Positions 32,982-40,515 of a stretch of 40,515 bases of DNA are shown one piece after another. Within the stretch, counting starts at the first letter, position 1. Every line of letters begins with the position of its first letter. The stretch is from NCBI GenBank assembly GCA_051891435.1, contig JBJFFE010000054.1, positions 1 through 40,515 of the forward strand, written 5' to 3'. Both the position numbers and the translations under genes were made by a program. The notes below the pieces were generated by a model. The model ran no database searches and was not told the DNA's origin. It saw only the letters and a program-made list of their open reading frames with translations. This DNA comes from UMGS1933 sp051891435. GTDB taxonomy: Bacteria > Bacillota > Clostridia > TANB77 > CAG-508.

Positions 32982-34580
32982 ATGAATTATATTAAAAAAA
33001 TGTTTTCTAAGACTTCTGAGACTTTTAGAAAATTAATTAAAAAGTTTCCAGTTACTTTAGCTATAATTGTATTTGCTACATTATTTACGGCGATAGATAT
33101 AGAACAAGATATAGAAATATTTGATAAAGTAATGTTATTTTGCACAATATATGCAGTAGAAGCATTTTTTACAGAAATATGTATTTATAAAAAAAGGAGT
33201 TTTAGAATCATCAGCTATGTAGTATCTGCAGCTATCTCAATTGGTTTTACAATATTAATATTAGGAGATGTTGTGAAAACTTATGAGGATAATATTGCAA
33301 GAATCTTAGTAGGATATTTAATTATTCTATTCTTAATTGCGATATATAAAATAATAAAGGAAACAGATATAAACTTTAAAGAATATGTGCTAAAAATTTT
33401 TGCAAATGTATTTAATAGCACAATAACATATTTAGTATTAAATTTAGGACTAACCTTAATTACAGTTATTTTTGTAGAATTATTATTAGATTCATGGGGA
33501 CATATATTGGGTAGAATACAAATTCTACTATTAGGATTATTCTATATTCCGGCATTAATAAACTCTGTATGGGATGTTAAAGAAAAAGAGGTAAATGCTT
33601 TCTTTCAAGGCTTAGTAAAATTTGTGCTATTGCCACTAGTTTCAATTGCAATGTTAATTATATATATGTACATAATAAAAATTCTAGTTTTAAAACAAAT
33701 GCCATCAAATGTAATATTTAGAATATTAGCGGGAATATTCGTAGTAGCATTTCCAGTATGGAATATGGCAGAAAACTTTAAAGATGATAATAAATTTATA
33801 GAAAAATTATCTAAATTATTACCATATTTCTATATGCCATTTATACTATTAGAAATATACTCATTATATGAAAGAATATCAGAGTTTGGAATTACACCAG
33901 TTAGGTATTTCGGAATATTGTTTATAATTACACAGATTATAATATTAATACTAACTGTGGTTAAAAAAGGTGAAAAACTATCACATACATTCATATATAT
34001 GGCAGTATTAGCATTAATAGCATTTGTATTACCATTAAACTACAGTAAAGTTTCAATATTAAGCCAAAGAAGTATTTTAAAAAGTGAATTTCCTGAAACT
34101 TTAACATATGAAGAATTATCAAAGGAAAGTAAATCAAGGGTTTCTGGAGCCTATAAATACTTAGTAAGAAATCATGCCACAGAATATATACCAGAATATA
34201 TTAAACAGTATAAAGAGGAAATATATAATCATTATGATGCTGAAATTTATAAAAATTTCCAATATATATACTTTAATAATAATGAAATATTAGATATTAG
34301 AGAATATTCAAAGCTTATAGAAATTTATGGAAATGGAAACAGTACAAACATAGAATTTTATACTAATAATAAAAATAATATAATTCTAACTACAGATATA
34401 GGCAACCTTTTAGAAAATGCAATTCATTCAGGAAATGCAGAAGAATATTTAAGAAATAATAGATTAATAAAAATAGATGATACAAGAGATATTTATATAA
34501 GAAATTTAAGTACATCATACAATGAGGACACATACGAAGTTGATCATATTTCAATAGATGCATATGTATTATATAGATAA
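32982..34580 (+). CDS. DUF4153-family membrane protein
   Basis: 532 residues after GGAGG. The first 360 residues hold about ten hydrophobic segments with the DUF4153 pattern (FPVTLAIIVFATLFTAIDIE near the N-terminus, FYIPALINSVWDVKE, LPLVSIAMLIIYMYIIKIL). A soluble C-terminal domain (about 375-530, SEFPETLTYEELSKESKSRV) lies outside or inside the membrane. Function unknown. It is intact, with no in-frame CGG. Confidence 0.85.
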   Translation: MNYIKKMFSKTSETFRKLIKKFPVTLAIIVFATLFTAIDIEQDIEIFDKVMLFCTIYAVEAFFTEICIYKKRSFRIISYVVSAAISIGFTILILGDVVKTYEDNIARILVGYLIILFLIAIYKIIKETDINFKEYVLKIFANVFNSTITYLVLNLGLTLITVIFVELLLDSWGHILGRIQILLLGLFYIPALINSVWDVKEKEVNAFFQGLVKFVLLPLVSIAMLIIYMYIIKILVLKQMPSNVIFRILAGIFVVAFPVWNMAENFKDDNKFIEKLSKLLPYFYMPFILLEIYSLYERISEFGITPVRYFGILFIITQIIILILTVVKKGEKLSHTFIYMAVLALIAFVLPLNYSKVSILSQRSILKSEFPETLTYEELSKESKSRVSGAYKYLVRNHATEYIPEYIKQYKEEIYNHYDAEIYKNFQYIYFNNNEILDIREYSKLIEIYGNGNSTNIEFYTNNKNNIILTTDIGNLLENAIHSGNAEEYLRNNRLIKIDDTRDIYIRNLSTSYNEDTYEVDHISIDAYVLYR

Positions 34581-34581
34581 T

Positions 34582-34607
34582 AAAAGGGCAGAAAAATCTG
34601 CCCTTTT
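34582..34607. terminator. Bidirectional terminator
   Basis: AAAAGGGCAGA/TCTGCCCTTTT perfect stem between the convergent DUF4153 and DUF1064 genes. The last codon region of the minus-strand gene touches its edge. Confidence 0.9.
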
Positions 34608-34968
34608 AATTGTTGCTAAATTCTTCTGTTATTTTTAAATTAAATTTATCCTCAAACACTTTTTTCTTAGCAATATATTCTTTGGTTTTAAAGCCTTTAA
34701 CATCAATTACATCATATGTTCCATCGTTATTAAAAATAATAAAATCTGCCTTATATTTTAATCCAGGAGCCAATATAAAAGTAGGTTGAAGGCAAAAACC
34801 TTTTATATCCTTAGCTTGTAGTCTGAGTTTTAACATATTGTAGTAGTTAGCCTCTTTTTGACTATCAAATGTATGACCATCTACAGAGGTTTTGTTGGCT
34901 CTATATTTAGTCTTTTTTATATTTTTATTTGTATAATTTTTATAATCTTCAGTAGTCCAATGCTCCAT
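34606..34968 (-). CDS. DUF1064 family protein (putative phage-type endonuclease)
   Basis: 120 residues from the ATG at 34968, which follows GGAGG by 8 nt. An ATG at 34983 overlaps that site. KYRANKTSVDGHTFDSQKEA, LQPTFILAPGLKYKADFIIF and DVIDVKGFKTKEY form the D...(D/E)xK nuclease-like core of DUF1064, known mostly from phages. It starts 1 nt after the PBP stop, so it is cotranscribed with a cell-wall gene, suggesting domestication. Confidence 0.85.
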   Translation of the reverse strand: MEHWTTEDYKNYTNKNIKKTKYRANKTSVDGHTFDSQKEANYYNMLKLRLQAKDIKGFCLQPTFILAPGLKYKADFIIFNNDGTYDVIDVKGFKTKEYIAKKKVFEDKFNLKITEEFSNN

Positions 34969-34969
34969 T

Positions 34970-37205
34970 TTAATATCCTCCATTTAATTCATCACGTAAA
35001 TTTACGGTAATTACTGAGCCGATTTCTACCTCAGTACCTGAAGCGGTGTTTTGACTAATAACCACACCAGAACCTTCTAAAACTAAATTTAATCCTTTAG
35101 AATTAGCAGAATTTATTGCTTGAGCAGCTGTCATCCCTTTGAAATTTGGGACAGTTACAGAGGATTTTATATTATTATTTTCAGTATATAAAAATACATT
35201 TGAACCTTTTATTAAGCTGACTCCTGGTTTTGGGTTTTGATCAATAATTAAAGTAGAGGTATCTTCGTTACCGGTTAAATTTACATTAAATCCGCAATCT
35301 TTTAAAATTTTTTTTGCTTGTGAGATAGACATATTCCTAACATCAGGCAATTCTTTTGTAGAATAGTTATTAGAAGAATCATCTGAGGTAGAAGAACTAT
35401 TAGAAGCTATATCAAGCTCAGGTAATACTTCTGACAAGATTTGAGAAACAACAGGACCGAGCTACTTGACCTCCTTGATGTCCATTATCTCCTTTAGGAT
35501 CATATAATGCAACTAAAAGCACAATTTGTGGATTAGAAACAGGTGCAACACCGATAAATGATGCTACATATCCTTCGTCAGTGTTTCCGTCAAGGGGTTC
35601 AGATGTTCCTGACTTTCCACCAACAGAATATCCAGAAACTTTAGCATATTGACCAGTACCTTTTTGAACAACATATTCCATTAAATCCATCATTTTTTCA
35701 GCAGTTTCTTTAGATATAACTTGACGTTTTTCTTCAACTTGTGTTTTTGTAACAGCACCAGTAGAAGGATTAACTGTTTGTTTGACTATTTGTGGTTTAA
35801 CTAAAACTCCTTCATTTGCTATTGCAGAAACAGCTGTTACTAATTGTATAGGTGTAATGGTAAACCTTTGTCCAAAAGACATTGTAGCAAGTTCAACTTC
35901 ACCAACATCATCTATATTCCAAAAAGTGCTGTTAGCTTCGCCATAAAATAAAGAATTAGTTTTCTCAAATAGGCCAAAGGCTTGATAATACCTATACAAA
36001 GTAGGTGCACCAATTCTACTACCTAACTGAATAAAGGCAGGGTTACAAGAATTACCTAATGCTTTCTTTAAAGTCTGATAAGAATGAGAACCATCTTTTT
36101 TCCAACAGCTGATATTTGTGTATGCAACTTTATAAGAACCACTACAGAAAAAATCTTCTTCTTTGTCAGTAGTTGTAATTCCTTCTTCTAATGCTACTGC
36201 GGCAGTAACTAATTTAAACGTAGAACCAGGTTCATAGGTGCTTTGAGTGGCAGAATTATTCCACATGTTATATAAAGTATTAGTTTTTTCCTCAGAAGAT
36301 AAATTTTCCCATCCATTTAAAAGAGTAGAATTAGTAGGAGTAAATGGCGAGTTTAAGTCATAATTAGGGTAACTTGCCATTGCCAGAATTTCACCAGTAG
36401 AAGGGTTCATTGCTATAACAGTTCCTCCATCAGCAACATTATCAACAACAGCTTGTTCAAGATATTTTTCACATACAGTCTGAATTTTAACATCAATAGT
36501 TAAATAAACAGAAGAACCATCTTGAGCTTCTATATAAGTTTTTTCTTGATTAGGAATTTCGCTATTTACGGAATCTGTAAGCATTATAACTTTACCATCT
36601 TTACCAGCTAATACATCATTAAGAGTATATTCTAAACCCCAACGACCACGAGTATCAGAACCAGTAAATCCAATTAAATTTGAAGCAAGTGTCTTATATG
36701 GATAATATCTGTTAATGGTAGAATCTATATTTATACCAGAGGTGATTTTACATTCATTAAGCCAGCTTTTCAATGCAATTATTGTATCATTTTGTACGTT
36801 AGTAGCTATTGTTACATAAGTAGAGTCTTGATTTAGTTTATTTAAAATTTCGTTGTAATCTAAATCAAAAAGTTCACTAAATTTACTTGCTAAAACTTCT
36901 TTTGGAACTTCTGAATCATCAGAGTATAAAATATTTTTAGGATTAACAGAAACAGTATCTACATTTGCACTAGCTGCTAATACTTTACCATTACGATCAA
37001 AGATAGTCCCACGATTAGCAATAATAGTTCTAGCAGTTGTTTGTTGGGCACTAGCTTTGCTTTTTAATTCACTACCTTGTACAAATTGTAAAAAGCCAAT
37101 ACGTATAATTAATAATAAAAATATTATAATCATAACAATAAAAAAGACTGTTAAAGTTCTTTTTGTGCTAAAATTAATTTTTTGTATCTTTTTAGATTTT
37201 TTCAA
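34970..37205 (-). CDS. Class B penicillin-binding protein with PASTA domains, one CGGN site
   Basis: A SpoVD/PBP2x-type transpeptidase that cross-links peptidoglycan at division or sporulation. A TTG at 37205 lies 6 nt after AGGTGA. GTG at 37214 is inside that site. A membrane anchor (about 18-38), PBP dimer domain and transpeptidase follow, with SxxK STFK (Ser328), SCN in LGNSCNPAF and KSG in VGGKSGTSE (Lys531). At 35456-35459 the DNA reads GTA GCT CGGT CCT. In triplets it ends RSCCFSNLVRSIT. As Gly it gives GGQVAGPVVSQILSEVLPEL, the family's 'GG.vAaPvf..i' segment. It continues into two PASTA domains (KELPDVRNMSISQAKKIL and VPNFKGMTAAQAINSA) for about 744 residues. Confidence 0.9.
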
Positions 37206-37328
37206 AAAAATCACCTGCTTTTGTTTATTATAGTAAGATTTTATATTATAAATTTTAAAAAATCAACAAATTTACACTAAAAATGTGATATAATGATTAT
37301 CAATTACAATCTAAATGAGGAGGAATTT

Positions 37329-38207
37329 ATGAATATCTTGGCAGAGACAAAATTTATAATGAAAAAATATGGAATAACAGCTAATAAAAAGCTCGGACAA
37401 AATTTTTTAATAGATGATAATGCAGTAGATGCAATTATTGAAGCATCTAAAATATCTAAAGAGGATTTGGTAATAGAAATAGGCCCAGGGCTTGGGGCTT
37501 TAACAAAACCACTTTTAGAAAAAGCAGGAAAAGTTATTTGCATAGAATTAGACGATAGAATGCTAAAAATACTTGAAGATAGATTTAAGCTATATAACAA
37601 TTTTGAATTAATAAATAATGATGTTTTAAAAGTGGATTTAAAAAAATTAATTTCAGAAAACAAAAATGAGACTATAAAAAATACAAAAGTAGTTGCAAAT
37701 TTACCTTATTATATTACAACACCAATAATTATGAAACTTCTAGAAGAAAGATTAGACATAGAAAGTATAACAGTTATGGTACAAAAAGAGGTGGCAGATA
37801 GATTAGTTGCGAAGCCAGGAGAAGAAAATACAGGAGCAATAACATATGCTATAAATTATTATACAAAACCATTAAGAGTATACGAGGTAGATAAGTCTTC
37901 TTTTATACCAGCTCCAGAGGTTAATTCAACAGTTATAAAATTAGAGGTATTAAAGACTCCAAGTGTACAAGTAGAAAATGAAGAATTAATGTTTAAAGTC
38001 ATCAAAACAGCATTTATGCAAAAAAGAAAAACGCTACTAAATGGATTAAGTAACAGTAACTTATTTGGAAACAAAGAACAAATACAGAAAATGCTAATAG
38101 AACTAGATATTGACCCAAAAATAAGAGGAGAAAAACTAACATTAGAAGAGTATGCACGAATAGCTAAATATTTGAATAAATTTGACAATACAGCCATTTT
38201 GAGGTAA
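37329..38207 (+). CDS. rsmA: 16S rRNA (A1518/A1519-N6)-dimethyltransferase RsmA/KsgA
   Basis: Dimethylates two adenines in the 3' hairpin of 16S rRNA during 30S assembly. The start at 37329 follows GAGGAGG. An upstream in-frame ATG at 37293 falls within the -10 region TATAAT (37289-37294). 292 residues: ANKKLGQNFLIDDNAVDAII, SAM site VIEIGPGLGALTKPLL, ICIELDDRM, catalytic NLPYYITTPI and MVQKEVADRLVAKPGEENTG. Intact and without in-frame CGG. Confidence 0.96.
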   Translation: MNILAETKFIMKKYGITANKKLGQNFLIDDNAVDAIIEASKISKEDLVIEIGPGLGALTKPLLEKAGKVICIELDDRMLKILEDRFKLYNNFELINNDVLKVDLKKLISENKNETIKNTKVVANLPYYITTPIIMKLLEERLDIESITVMVQKEVADRLVAKPGEENTGAITYAINYYTKPLRVYEVDKSSFIPAPEVNSTVIKLEVLKTPSVQVENEELMFKVIKTAFMQKRKTLLNGLSNSNLFGNKEQIQKMLIELDIDPKIRGEKLTLEEYARIAKYLNKFDNTAILR

Positions 38208-38210
38208 AAT
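38182..38210 (+). promoter_or_regulatory. Promoter of gdpP inside the rsmA end
   Basis: TTGACA (38182-38187), 17 nt and TAAAAT (38205-38210). The -35 box is within the last codons of rsmA. Confidence 0.7.
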
Positions 38211-38240
38211 ATATATGTTGTTTTAAGAAAGGAAATTTAT

Positions 38241-40247
38241 ATGACAAATAATAATTTAAAGATTTTAGAAAAATTAGAATCAAAAACAAAAATATATTTA
38301 ATAATAATAGCTATATTGCTTATAGTGTTATGTGTAAATAATACGGGATATATAATCCCATCAGTTCTTATATATGCAGGAATATTAGTATATACAATAT
38401 GGGTGAGCCAAAAAAGAAAAGGAGAGGTTTCTAGCTATTTAGATGAATTAACACTTAATGTCGATTCTGCAGCTAAAGATACATTAATAAATTCACCATT
38501 TCCACTTATTATATTAGAAACAAATGGTAATGTTATTTGGAGAAGTTCAAAATTTAACAAAGAATTTGCAAATGTTGGCATAAACTCATATATAGACGAT
38601 TTGTCAAAAGAAATAAAAATGGAGATAGAAAACAATAAAACAGTATCTTTAGATAAACAAATCGAAATAGAAAATAAAACGTACCATATAATTGGAAACT
38701 ATGTAAAAACAAGAAAAAAAGATAGAAAGAAAAATACTTCAGAATATATAACAATATTATATTTCATAGATATTACAGATAAACAAGAATTATTAAATAA
38801 ATATAATAATTCGCAATCATGTGTTGCTATTGTGATGATAGACAATTACGAAGAAATAATGCAAAGAATTTCTGAAGATAAAAAAACTCAAGTAATAGCT
38901 GAAGTAGAAAGAAAACTATATGAATGGGCAGGAAATAGTGGAGGCTTAATAGTAAAAAAAGATAGAGACACTTTTATTTCTATATTCGAAAAACAAAATC
39001 TAGATAAAATGGAAGAAAATAGGTTTAGCATATTAGATGAAATAAAAGAAGTGGAAACTGAGGAAAAACTGCCGATTACCCTTAGTATTGCTGTATCAGA
39101 TGAAGGAGATTCAAATTATAAAAAATACGAATCTGCCCAAGAGGCAATGAATGTAGCTTTAGGAAGAGGTGGAGATCAAGCAGTAGTAAAAAAAGAAGGA
39201 AAATATATTTTCTTTGGAGGTAAAACACTAGAATTAGAAAAAAGAACTAAAGTAAAAGCAAGGGTTATATCACATGCTTTAGAAGAAATAATTGAAAATT
39301 CAGAAAATGTAATGGTCATGGGACATTTGAATGCTGACATAGATTCCTTGGGCTCAAGTTTAGGAATTTATCGCTTGGCAAAAGAATTAGGAAAAGAAGC
39401 TTTTATTGTTAATAATAGTAATGGATTAGCAGTAGAAAATTTTGTAACTACTTTAAAAAAACAAGAGGAATATAAAAATGTAATTATAGATAAATCTACA
39501 GCACTATCTAAAATAAGTAGTGAAACTCTTTTAATAGTAGTAGATACCCATAAAAGAGGATATAGTGAAGTACCAGAACTAATAGATAAAACAGAAAAGA
39601 TAGTTATTATAGACCACCATAGAAGAGGGGAAGATTTTATAGAAAATGCAATGCTTACTTTTCATGAAGTATACGCATCGTCAGCAGCTGAGCTTGTTAC
39701 AGAAATTATAGAATATTCTAGCAAAAATATAAATTTATCGCAAATAGAAGCAGAAAGTTTATATGCTGGTATTATGATGGACACAAAAAACTTTACATTT
39801 AAAACAGGAGTTAGAACATTTGAAGCAGCAGCATATTTAAGAAAATATGGAATTGATATAATAAGAGTAAAAAAATGGTTCCAAAGTGATTTAGAAAGCT
39901 ATACAGTAATTGCAGATATTGTAAAAAAAGCAGAAATTGTAAATGATACAATTGGGATATCAACATATGAAGAAAAAGATAAAAATGCAAATTTAATATG
40001 TGCAAAAGCAGCAGATGAATTATTAACAATAAGTAATATAACAGCATCTTTTGTAATAGGAGATATGGGAGATAAAATTTGTATAAGTGGACGCTCTATA
40101 GGAGATATAAATGTTCAAGTTATATTGGAAAAATTAGGCGGTGGAGGACATATTACTTTAGCAGGAGCCCAATTAGAAAACATGACAATAGAAGAAGCTA
40201 AAACAGAATTAATTATAAGAATAAACGAATATTTTACAGAAGTTTAA
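38241..40247 (+). CDS. gdpP: GdpP-type cyclic-di-AMP phosphodiesterase
   Basis: Hydrolyses c-di-AMP at the membrane. 668 residues: two membrane segments (about 17-33 and 36-54), a PAS-like domain (about 75-175), and a degenerate GGDEF domain (about 180-315, no GGDEF motif but LSIAVSDEGDSNYKKYESAQ and LGRGGDQAVV). Then DHH: GHLNADIDSLGSSLG (361-375), VVDTHKRG and IIDHHRRG (DHH 458-460). The DHHA1 end has KLGGGGHITLAGAQLE. All metal-binding motifs of the family are present. AAAGGA precedes the ATG. In many Firmicutes it sits beside rplI-dnaB, but not here. Confidence 0.94.
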   Translation: MTNNNLKILEKLESKTKIYLIIIAILLIVLCVNNTGYIIPSVLIYAGILVYTIWVSQKRKGEVSSYLDELTLNVDSAAKDTLINSPFPLIILETNGNVIWRSSKFNKEFANVGINSYIDDLSKEIKMEIENNKTVSLDKQIEIENKTYHIIGNYVKTRKKDRKKNTSEYITILYFIDITDKQELLNKYNNSQSCVAIVMIDNYEEIMQRISEDKKTQVIAEVERKLYEWAGNSGGLIVKKDRDTFISIFEKQNLDKMEENRFSILDEIKEVETEEKLPITLSIAVSDEGDSNYKKYESAQEAMNVALGRGGDQAVVKKEGKYIFFGGKTLELEKRTKVKARVISHALEEIIENSENVMVMGHLNADIDSLGSSLGIYRLAKELGKEAFIVNNSNGLAVENFVTTLKKQEEYKNVIIDKSTALSKISSETLLIVVDTHKRGYSEVPELIDKTEKIVIIDHHRRGEDFIENAMLTFHEVYASSAAELVTEIIEYSSKNINLSQIEAESLYAGIMMDTKNFTFKTGVRTFEAAAYLRKYGIDIIRVKKWFQSDLESYTVIADIVKKAEIVNDTIGISTYEEKDKNANLICAKAADELLTISNITASFVIGDMGDKICISGRSIGDINVQVILEKLGGGGHITLAGAQLENMTIEEAKTELIIRINEYFTEV

Positions 40248-40458
40248 GTAAAAAAGTATCAAAAGAAAAAATATAAAATAAAATTATCACAAAATGTAGA
40301 ACACTTTTCTAAAATAAATACTAGAAACGACAAAAAAAATGGCTATTTAGATGTAAAATAATTGCCATAGATTTGTTGCTAATCAGCCTACCTTTTGTAT
40401 GATTTTCTAAAAAATTAAATTCTCCAAGGCGTACGCGGGTCTTCCCCCGCCTCAAAGG
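40248..40458. other. Intergenic stretch after gdpP
   Basis: I see no gene. There is a GC hairpin GCGGG/CCCGC (40435-40450) and AT-rich sequence. The dispersed repeat at the window end follows. Confidence 0.5.
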
Positions 40459-40508
40459 GCTGTCAAATTTAGTTTTTTATAAAATATACAAAACGGCTGA
40501 TATTATAG
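40459..40508. repeat. Dispersed repeat, copy at right window end
   Basis: Same orientation as 1-50: GCTGTC, then TTTTATAAAATATACAAAACGGCTGA with an AT tail. Confidence 0.7.
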
Positions 40509-40515
40509 GCAATGG

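Overview
This is an AT-rich chromosomal window from a low-GC Firmicute, most likely an uncultured gut-type Clostridia. The evidence is A/T-rich codon use, AAGGAGG ribosome binding sites, consensus sigma-A promoters, and the gene set trmL, rplI, dnaB, tilS, ftsH, a Lon-type protease, rimI-tsaB-tsaE, a PASTA penicillin-binding protein, rsmA and a GdpP-type DHH phosphodiesterase.

Layout. 1-9.7 kb: plus-strand housekeeping (trmL, two unrecognised proteins, rplI-dnaB, tilS, ftsH) plus one GC-richer orphan gene on the minus strand. 9.7-14.6 kb: minus-strand Lon, rimI, tsaB, tsaE and a Nudix hydrolase, with a normal tRNA-Gly(UCC). 14.8-29 kb: a mosaic accessory region. It starts next to an odd second tRNA-Gly and holds a large serine recombinase, a MobV relaxase with a structured upstream region, dinD, a TetR/CPBP/flavoprotein operon, decayed insertion-sequence pieces, and a foreign ABC-transporter cargo bounded by copies of a 23-bp sequence. 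29.2-40.3 kb: chromosome again, with an iron-sulfur membrane protein, a DUF5684-like protein, a tocopherol-cyclase-like protein, a GH25-LysM lysozyme, DUF4153, DUF1064, the PBP, rsmA and gdpP.

Main discovery. Four genes look frameshifted (tsaB twice, tsaE, the PBP, the serine recombinase). All five breaks have the same form: an extra C directly before a GGN glycine codon, so the frame meets CGG. Reading CGGN as one four-base glycine codon restores the conserved motif every time: GPGSFTG in TsaB, SGDLGAGKT in TsaE, CPTCGK in the recombinase zinc ribbon, GGQVAGPV in the PBP. By my manual scan, the recognised chromosomal genes that read intact contain no in-frame CGG, apart from two at the extreme 3' ends of genes, where a four-base reading also gives sensible ends. 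The GC-rich orphan carries one further ambiguous CGG. CGG as ordinary arginine is clear only in the foreign cargo (three codons). The window also encodes a candidate decoder: a tRNA-Gly at 14780-14853 with G37 and a defective anticodon stem. It can refold to an 8-nt loop, CU-UCCG-AC, whose four-base anticodon UCCG complements CGGN. I infer a natural quadruplet (+1) decoding system, CGGN = Gly. The frameshift pattern and the tRNA sequence are directly visible. The decoding mechanism is inference and must be separated from systematic sequencing error.

Other notable items: a 150-bp structured repeat in two copies, a degenerate ALDH/ProA-like protein, an IS-dinD chimera, and a GC-rich small gene with a perfect promoter and folded leader.
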